A stretch of DNA of 9,172 bases, taken from assembly GCA_900751815.1 (NCBI GenBank), contig CAADST010000066.1, positions 1 through 9,172 of the forward strand. Reading direction: 5' to 3'. This stretch comes from Bacilli bacterium (GTDB lineage: Bacteria; Bacillota_I; Bacilli_A; RF39; UBA660). Below, one piece after another: positions 6,030 through 9,172 of the stretch (positions within the stretch are counted from its first letter, which is position 1; each line of letters opens with the position of its first letter). The notes under the pieces were generated by a model. That model was not told the DNA's origin. It searched no databases and was given only the letters and a program-made list of their open reading frames with translations. The position numbers and the translations under genes were made by a program.

Positions 6030-6831
6030 AACCAGTAGAGATATAGTTAATTCACTTAACCATATCTTTAACACTAAAAAAATAGGACATACTGGTACTC
6101 TTGATCCTATAGCTAGTGGTGTTCTAGTATGTGTAATAGGTAAATACACAAAACTAGTAAATCTCCTTACTAGTGATGCAAAAGAATATATTGCAGAAAT
6201 TAAACTTGGAATAAAAACAGATACTCTAGATATTACAGGTAATGTTATATCTACAAACACTTTTAATATAACAAAGTCTGATATATTAAAAGTATTTGAT
6301 ACATTCCCAAAAACTTACTTACAAACAGTACCTCTATATTCCTCAGTTCATGTGCAGGGCAAAAGACTATATGAATATGCGCGGGATAATACTCCAGTAA
6401 ATTTACCAAAAAGAGAAGTTTCAATTTATAACTTAGAACTAATATCTTTTAATAAAGATATAATTACTTTTAAAACTAAAGTATCCAAAGGTACTTACAT
6501 TCGTTCATTAATCGAAGATTTATGTTCTAAATTAAACACTGTAGGCACAATGAATAACTTAATTAGAACAAAACAAGGTAATTTTTCTATTACTAATTCT
6601 TATACTCTAGAAGATATAAAAAATGGTAATTATAAATTACTCAATATTAAAGAATTCCTAGATTACCCCGTAATAGAATTACCAGATACTTTAATTAATA
6701 AAGTATTAAATGGTAATACACTCACAAACATATTCAATATAACTAACAAAGTTATATTTACTTATAAACAAAGAGATATAGCTATATATGAAGTAAATAA
6801 CCAAGACTTAAAACCATACATTATGTTTTAA
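5992..6831 (+). CDS. truB: tRNA pseudouridine(55) synthase TruB
   Basis: TruB converts U55 in the T-loop of tRNAs to pseudouridine and also acts as a tRNA folding chaperone. The 279-residue product starts with GLIVVNKEEGKTSRD and has KKIGHTGTLDPIASGVL with catalytic Asp38. KYTKLV, LGIKTDTLDITG, the YSSV-to-YEYAR substrate motif and VSKGTYIRSLIEDLCSKL complete the family set. The normally near-invariant 'PPxYSAxKxxGxR' reads VPLYSSVHVQGKR, so the motif Lys is His and one Pro is Val. It is about 30 residues shorter than the B. subtilis enzyme, the loss being mainly in the C-terminal PUA-like part. It is last in the operon; the usual ribF neighbour does not follow. The stop codon lies in the terminator stem. 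Confidence 0.96.
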   Translation: MNGLIVVNKEEGKTSRDIVNSLNHIFNTKKIGHTGTLDPIASGVLVCVIGKYTKLVNLLTSDAKEYIAEIKLGIKTDTLDITGNVISTNTFNITKSDILKVFDTFPKTYLQTVPLYSSVHVQGKRLYEYARDNTPVNLPKREVSIYNLELISFNKDIITFKTKVSKGTYIRSLIEDLCSKLNTVGTMNNLIRTKQGNFSITNSYTLEDIKNGNYKLLNIKEFLDYPVIELPDTLINKVLNGNTLTNIFNITNKVIFTYKQRDIAIYEVNNQDLKPYIMF

Positions 6832-6841
6832 GTCTTTTTTT
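6803..6841 (+). terminator. Operon terminator overlapping the end of truB
   Basis: A perfect 12-bp stem, AAGACTTAAAAC (6803-6814) with GTTTTAAGTCTT (6825-6836), has a 10-nt loop and seven T at 6835-6841. The truB TAA (6829-6831) lies in the 3' arm, so the last codons of truB also encode the terminator. Confidence 0.88.
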
Positions 6842-6864
6842 GGTCCCAAGTTGGGACTAAAAAA
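6836..6864 (+). repeat. Inverted repeat using the truB terminator T-tract
   Basis: A 14-bp inverted repeat (6836-6849 with 6851-6864) has one central base and one G-U pair; the core is GGTCCCAA/TTGGGACT. Its 5' arm contains most of the T-run of the truB terminator. Read on the minus strand it ends in AGTCCCAA preceded by T residues rather than followed by them, so it is not an obvious minus-strand terminator. Confidence 0.7.
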
Positions 6865-6898
6865 TAATATATAATTAATAAAGTAAATAGTATTATTT

Positions 6899-6924
6899 AA
6901 TATTGCGGTTAAAACCGCAATATT
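6899..6924. repeat. Perfect 12-bp inverted repeat in the intergenic region
   Basis: AATATTGCGGTT (6899-6910) and AACCGCAATATT (6913-6924) are separated by two A residues. It carries the only GC-rich core (GCGG/CCGC) in the surrounding AT-rich stretch. T-richness on either side is poor, so it could be a weak bidirectional terminator or a protein-binding palindrome. Confidence 0.75.
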
Positions 6925-6936
6925 TCTATTAATCCA

Positions 6937-6966
6937 TTTACAAATAATAAACTCATGTGATATAAT
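6937..6966 (+). promoter_or_regulatory. Strong sigma-A promoter without a downstream gene (antisense to the XRE gene)
   Basis: TTTACA (6937-6942, five of six) and TATAAT (6961-6966, six of six) are separated by 18 nt, with a TGn extension at 6958-6960. No sense-strand gene follows; the only short frame encodes about 14 residues from 6965 and begins before the predicted start near 6973. Transcription would run into the regulator gene from its 3' end. Confidence 0.65.
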
Positions 6967-7088
6967 GATGTTAGAAAAAGATGTGATTAAGTCCATAAAA
7001 AAAGACTAAAAACTCATTTAAGTCTTTCCCAAGTTAAGCGATTATTTTTTCTTTAATGACAGACTTATCATATCTTTTTCTAACATCA
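6966..7088. repeat. Inverted repeat with the 3' end of the XRE gene (decayed inverted copy)
   Basis: Bases 6966-6993 match the reverse complement of 7062-7088: 17 consecutive matches (TGATGTTAGAAAAAGAT), then one G/A difference and one extra T before AAGTC. The distal arm codes for TDVRKRYDK of the XRE protein; the proximal arm read in the same frame gives YNDVRKRCD and a stop. In a plus-strand RNA the G/A difference becomes a G-U pair. It looks like a fragment of the gene's tail copied in inverse orientation. Confidence 0.75.
6997..7027 (-). terminator. Intrinsic terminator of the XRE regulator gene
   Basis: On the minus strand AAAGACT (7027-7021) pairs with AGTCTTT (7007-7001), extended by A/T pairs around a T-T mismatch, and the stem is followed by a run of T at 7003-6997. 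It starts 7 nt after the stop. It resembles the facing truB terminator in its AAGACT/AGTCTT stem. Confidence 0.75.
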
Positions 7089-7279
7089 GTTTGATAAAGA
7101 ATATAATCTATGCTAGTTTCATAGAAATTAGCAATCTTAATCAAAATATCTTCAGTTAATATAGTATGACCAGTTTCAAAGTAACTATAATTTCTTTGAG
7201 TAATTCCCAAAGCTTTAGCAACTTCTCTTTGCATTAAATCATTACTTTCTCTTAACTCTTTAAGACGATTCATTGCCAT
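7034..7279 (-). CDS. XRE/Cro-C1-type helix-turn-helix transcriptional regulator
   Basis: An 81-residue DNA-binding protein. Residues 5-63 are a Cro/C1-type HTH: LKELRESNDLMQREVAKALGI covers the first helices, TQRNYSYFETG at 27-37 is the turn and recognition helix, and LTEDILIKIANFYETSIDYIL is the usual 'L..L.KIA.ff.vS.DyLl' segment. A short basic tail follows (about 64-81) with no ligand or peptidase domain, so it is probably a simple dimeric repressor. The ATG at 7279 is chosen because AAAGGAGGT (7294-7286) lies 6 nt upstream; the ATG at 7273 is also possible. It is divergent from the large surface-protein gene with two matching palindromes between them, so it probably controls both itself and that gene. 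A decayed inverted copy of its 3' end lies downstream. Confidence 0.92.
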   Translation of the reverse strand: MAMNRLKELRESNDLMQREVAKALGITQRNYSYFETGHTILTEDILIKIANFYETSIDYILYQTDVRKRYDKSVIKEKIIA

Positions 7280-7303
7280 CGATGTACCTCCTTTGCTATA
7301 TAT

Positions 7304-7312
7304 ATTATATCA
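7304..7312 (-). promoter_or_regulatory. Extended -10 promoter of the XRE regulator gene
   Basis: The minus strand reads TGATATAAT, a perfect extended -10, with start predicted near 7297, immediately before the ribosome site. The -35 region matches poorly. Palindrome O1 (7312-7330) begins at its upstream edge, so a bound protein would block it. Confidence 0.72.
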
Positions 7313-7330
7313 TAGATAAATTTTATCTAT
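7312..7330. promoter_or_regulatory. Candidate operator O1, perfect 19-bp palindrome
   Basis: ATAGATAAATTTTATCTAT is a perfect odd palindrome (nine pairs about base 7321). It touches the regulator's extended -10 and ends at the first base of the divergent -35 (TTGATT at 7330). Its core is shared with O2. Confidence 0.75.
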
Positions 7331-7358
7331 TGATTTTTAGATAAAATTTGTCTATAAT
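7330..7358 (+). promoter_or_regulatory. Promoter of the large surface-protein gene with operator in the spacer
   Basis: TTGATT (7330-7335, four of six) and TATAAT (7353-7358, six of six) are 17 nt apart. Start predicted near 7365, giving a leader of about 68 nt. Palindrome O2 fills the spacer and runs into the -10, so binding there should repress. Confidence 0.7.
7337..7355. promoter_or_regulatory. Candidate operator O2, near-perfect palindrome
   Basis: TTAGATAAAATTTGTCTAT is centred on base 7346. Half-sites TAGATAAA and TAGACAAA (on the other strand) differ at one position and match O1. Centre-to-centre distance to O1 is 25 bp. The shared half-site is TAGAYAAA. Confidence 0.7.
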
Positions 7359-7404
7359 TATTATAGTAGTAGTCGTCCACTCGACAAAATTTGCAAAACT
7401 TTTA

Positions 7405-7413
7405 TGATATACT
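7405..7413 (+). promoter_or_regulatory. Second possible promoter of the surface-protein gene
   Basis: TGATATACT is an extended -10 with one change from TATAAT. Start would fall near 7420, just before the ribosome site at 7424-7428. No good -35 is seen at 16-18 nt. It could serve as an operator-independent basal promoter, or be chance. Confidence 0.35.
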
Positions 7414-7432
7414 ACTAATAATTGGAGGATAT

Positions 7433-9172
7433 ATGAAGAATAAAAAGATTATTTTTGGAGTATCAATTATGTGTATAATAGTAATAAGTATTACCTTAAT
7501 ACTTATTACTAATAAATCTTCATCTAAAGTATTAGATAGTAATTTAGAAAATACTACAGATAATTCAGATAATAAAGCACCAGGTATGTTTGCTATAATG
7601 CTTGAAACAGAAAGAGGTTCTGGAGAGTATGAACAATCCACCTCAGGTTTGTGGCCGGGCTCCGGATATATGTTTAATGAAACATTATCAACTTGTGAAA
7701 ATGGTGGAACACTAACTTGGAATGAAGAAAATAGAACAGTTAATTTAAAATCCAATTTATCTGATAGATGTTATTTATATTTTGATATAGTTCCACCTGA
7801 TTTAACAATAGCTAAAGCTAATACCGGATATGGTGCTACTCCAGCAACACTAAATTGTAGTAATGCAACTGCAGAATATAATCAAAAATATAATAGAATA
7901 GAAATATCTCAAATAAATAGACCTAATCAACAAATATATGGTAGTTGTAATTTAACATATCAAACTCCAAGTTCTAAAACTTACCTAAATAACTACATTA
8001 TAGGTTTGGCGGGTACCACACAAGGAAATGGTAAATTAATAGATGAAACAAATGCGACTATACCAATTTATACTAATTCGACATCAATTGCACAATCTAA
8101 TTATAGAAATGTTACAATGTATTCTGCTACATCTTCTTCAGAAACGAGCGGAACAACTAATACCAACACATTTGGATTTAGTGGTAATAGTTGGAATTCA
8201 GCACCTAGTAATATGTTAGATGGAACATATTATAATATAAAATTTAGTGTATCCACCAATGGATATTATCAATTGTGTTATACAATGTCTAGTGGAAGTA
8301 GATTTAGCAAATTATATATATTCAAAGGAGAAAATCGAATATATTATAAAAGTGCTAATAGTGATACATCTATAAGTGTATGTGTAAATTTGGGTTATAT
8401 AAATACGACTACAGAAATCAGAGTGGTCGAATATGCCAACAGTTCTATGTCCGATCCAATACCAACCGTGACATTTAATTTGCAAAAATCAACTAGTACT
8501 ACAAGTATGGATACTGGCTATAGATATGAAGGAAAAAATCCAAATAATTACATCTGGTTTAATAATGAATTGTGGCGAATAATAGGTGTATTTGGGAAAG
8601 AATCTCATGGTCAAAGCGGACAAAATTTAGTTAAAATAATTAGATCTAATCCAATTGGTGGAATATCATGGGATAAAGATGCTGAAAATGATTGGTCTAA
8701 AGCAAGTTTAAATCAACTGCTTAATGGAGCATATTTAAATAGTGAAAATGGTACAGGTGGAGAATATTGTTATGGATATAAGGACATTCCAGCAGGAAAT
8801 TGTGATTACACTAAAACAGGAATAAATGATATCTATAGACCAATGATAAAAAATGTTACATGGTATTTAGGTGGACATTCTAGTCCTGCTGTTACTGCCG
8901 CTGAGACATATGGGTTTGAGCGAGGAACGACAGTATATAATGAAAATTTAACGAAAATCAACGAGTATATAGGTCTAATGTATTTAAGCGACTATGAATT
9001 TAGTGTGCTTTCTGATAGTTGCCCTAGAACTACAAATTTTGCTTCATATAACAATGTAAATTGTGCAGGACAAAGTTGGTTGTATGGTCAAGGATATGAA
9101 TGGACAATTACTTCGTCTTCATCTAGCAATATTGTGTACGAAATAAGTCGCTCTGGCCATTATGCTAATCAA
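7433..9172 (+). CDS. Large membrane-anchored, cysteine-paired surface protein (3' end outside window)
   Basis: The frame is open from ATG 7433 to the window end (580 codons, no stop). GGAGG at 7424-7428 is the ribosome site. Residues 1-5 are basic and about 6-26 form one membrane segment; there is no lipobox and no clear cleavage site, so an uncleaved N-terminal anchor with a large outside part is likely. Residues 27-50 are a Ser/Asn/Asp linker. Ten cysteines follow in five close pairs: 88/113, 142/172, 282/317, 446/457 and 530/544. The 88-118 module, TLSTCENGGTLTW to SDRCYLYFD, is followed by Ser/Thr/Asn-rich beta regions. From about 373 (YIWFNNELWRIIGVF, then LVKIIRSNPIGGISWD, WSKASLNQLLNGAYLNS and LMYLSDYEFSVLS) a distinct C-terminal domain begins, reminiscent of FISUMP/C-type-lectin-like surface domains; that link is inference. 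No enzyme motif is seen; adhesin or binding role is a guess. Confidence 0.72.
   Translation, partial: MKNKKIIFGVSIMCIIVISITLILITNKSSSKVLDSNLENTTDNSDNKAPGMFAIMLETERGSGEYEQSTSGLWPGSGYMFNETLSTCENGGTLTWNEENRTVNLKSNLSDRCYLYFDIVPPDLTIAKANTGYGATPATLNCSNATAEYNQKYNRIEISQINRPNQQIYGSCNLTYQTPSSKTYLNNYIIGLAGTTQGNGKLIDETNATIPIYTNSTSIAQSNYRNVTMYSATSSSETSGTTNTNTFGFSGNSWNSAPSNMLDGTYYNIKFSVSTNGYYQLCYTMSSGSRFSKLYIFKGENRIYYKSANSDTSISVCVNLGYINTTTEIRVVEYANSSMSDPIPTVTFNLQKSTSTTSMDTGYRYEGKNPNNYIWFNNELWRIIGVFGKESHGQSGQNLVKIIRSNPIGGISWDKDAENDWSKASLNQLLNGAYLNSENGTGGEYCYGYKDIPAGNCDYTKTGINDIYRPMIKNVTWYLGGHSSPAVTAAETYGFERGTTVYNENLTKINEYIGLMYLSDYEFSVLSDSCPRTTNFASYNNVNCAGQSWLYGQGYEWTITSSSSSNIVYEISRSGHYANQ

Noticed and set aside
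6965..7009. Short 14-residue frame MMLEKDVIKSIKKD after the orphan promoter
   Set aside because: Its ATG overlaps the -10 and precedes the predicted transcript start, and the sequence is explained by the inverted copy of the XRE gene tail.
8550..9172. Diversity-generating retroelement target in the C-terminal domain of the surface protein
   Set aside because: A lectin-like fold is possible, but no reverse transcriptase, template repeat or adenine-biased variable repeat is visible in the window.
1..9172. CRISPR array, tRNA, rRNA, insertion sequence or prophage genes
   Set aside because: No regular spaced repeats, cloverleaf, transposase or phage structural genes were seen; the lone XRE gene is better explained as regulator of the divergent surface gene.

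Overview
The window is AT-rich bacterial chromosome from a Bacillota-type organism, most likely an uncultured gut member of the Bacilli close to the Mollicutes (RF39-like); that placement is inference. Support comes from strong AT codon bias, AGGAGG-type ribosome sites, sigma-A promoters of the form TGATATAAT, U-tract terminators, and a compact rimP-nusA-rnpM-infB-rbfA-truB cluster without the L7Ae-like ylxQ gene. UGA is read as stop (it ends the second surface-protein gene, and tryptophan is always TGG), so this is genetic code 11 and not a mycoplasma code.

Positions 1-1306 hold two tandem paralogous secreted proteins of the TasA/CalY (SipW-dependent signal) type. The first is cut by the window edge. 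Each is followed by its own intrinsic terminator.

Positions 1319-6841 are one translation/transcription operon. An extended -10 promoter leads into a short hairpin leader that resembles the NusA autoregulatory attenuator known in Bacillus subtilis. Then follow a single-domain RimP, NusA, RnpM (YlxR), IF-2, RbfA, a degenerate acetyltransferase-like protein, and TruB. Gaps are at most 28 nt and several genes overlap. Together these genes serve 30S maturation (RimP, RbfA), initiation (IF-2), tRNA modification (TruB), RNase P modulation (RnpM) and transcription elongation/termination (NusA). The operon ends in a terminator whose stem contains the truB stop codon.

Positions 6832-7033 are about 200 bp of dense structure between converging genes: two facing terminators with shared sequence, a 14-bp hairpin that uses the truB U-tract, a perfect 12-bp inverted repeat, a consensus promoter with no gene behind it, and an inverted, decayed copy of the 3' end of the neighbouring regulator gene. 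That promoter would produce RNA antisense to the regulator.

Positions 7034-9172 hold a small XRE/Cro-type repressor on the minus strand and, divergently, a large membrane-anchored, cysteine-paired surface protein that runs off the window. Between them lie two palindromes with half-site TAGAYAAA. One abuts the regulator's -10 and the other fills the spacer of a TTGATT-17-TATAAT promoter aimed at the surface gene, a typical layout for an autoregulated switch. This regulator/operator/surface-protein unit, with its antisense promoter, is the most interesting part of the window.
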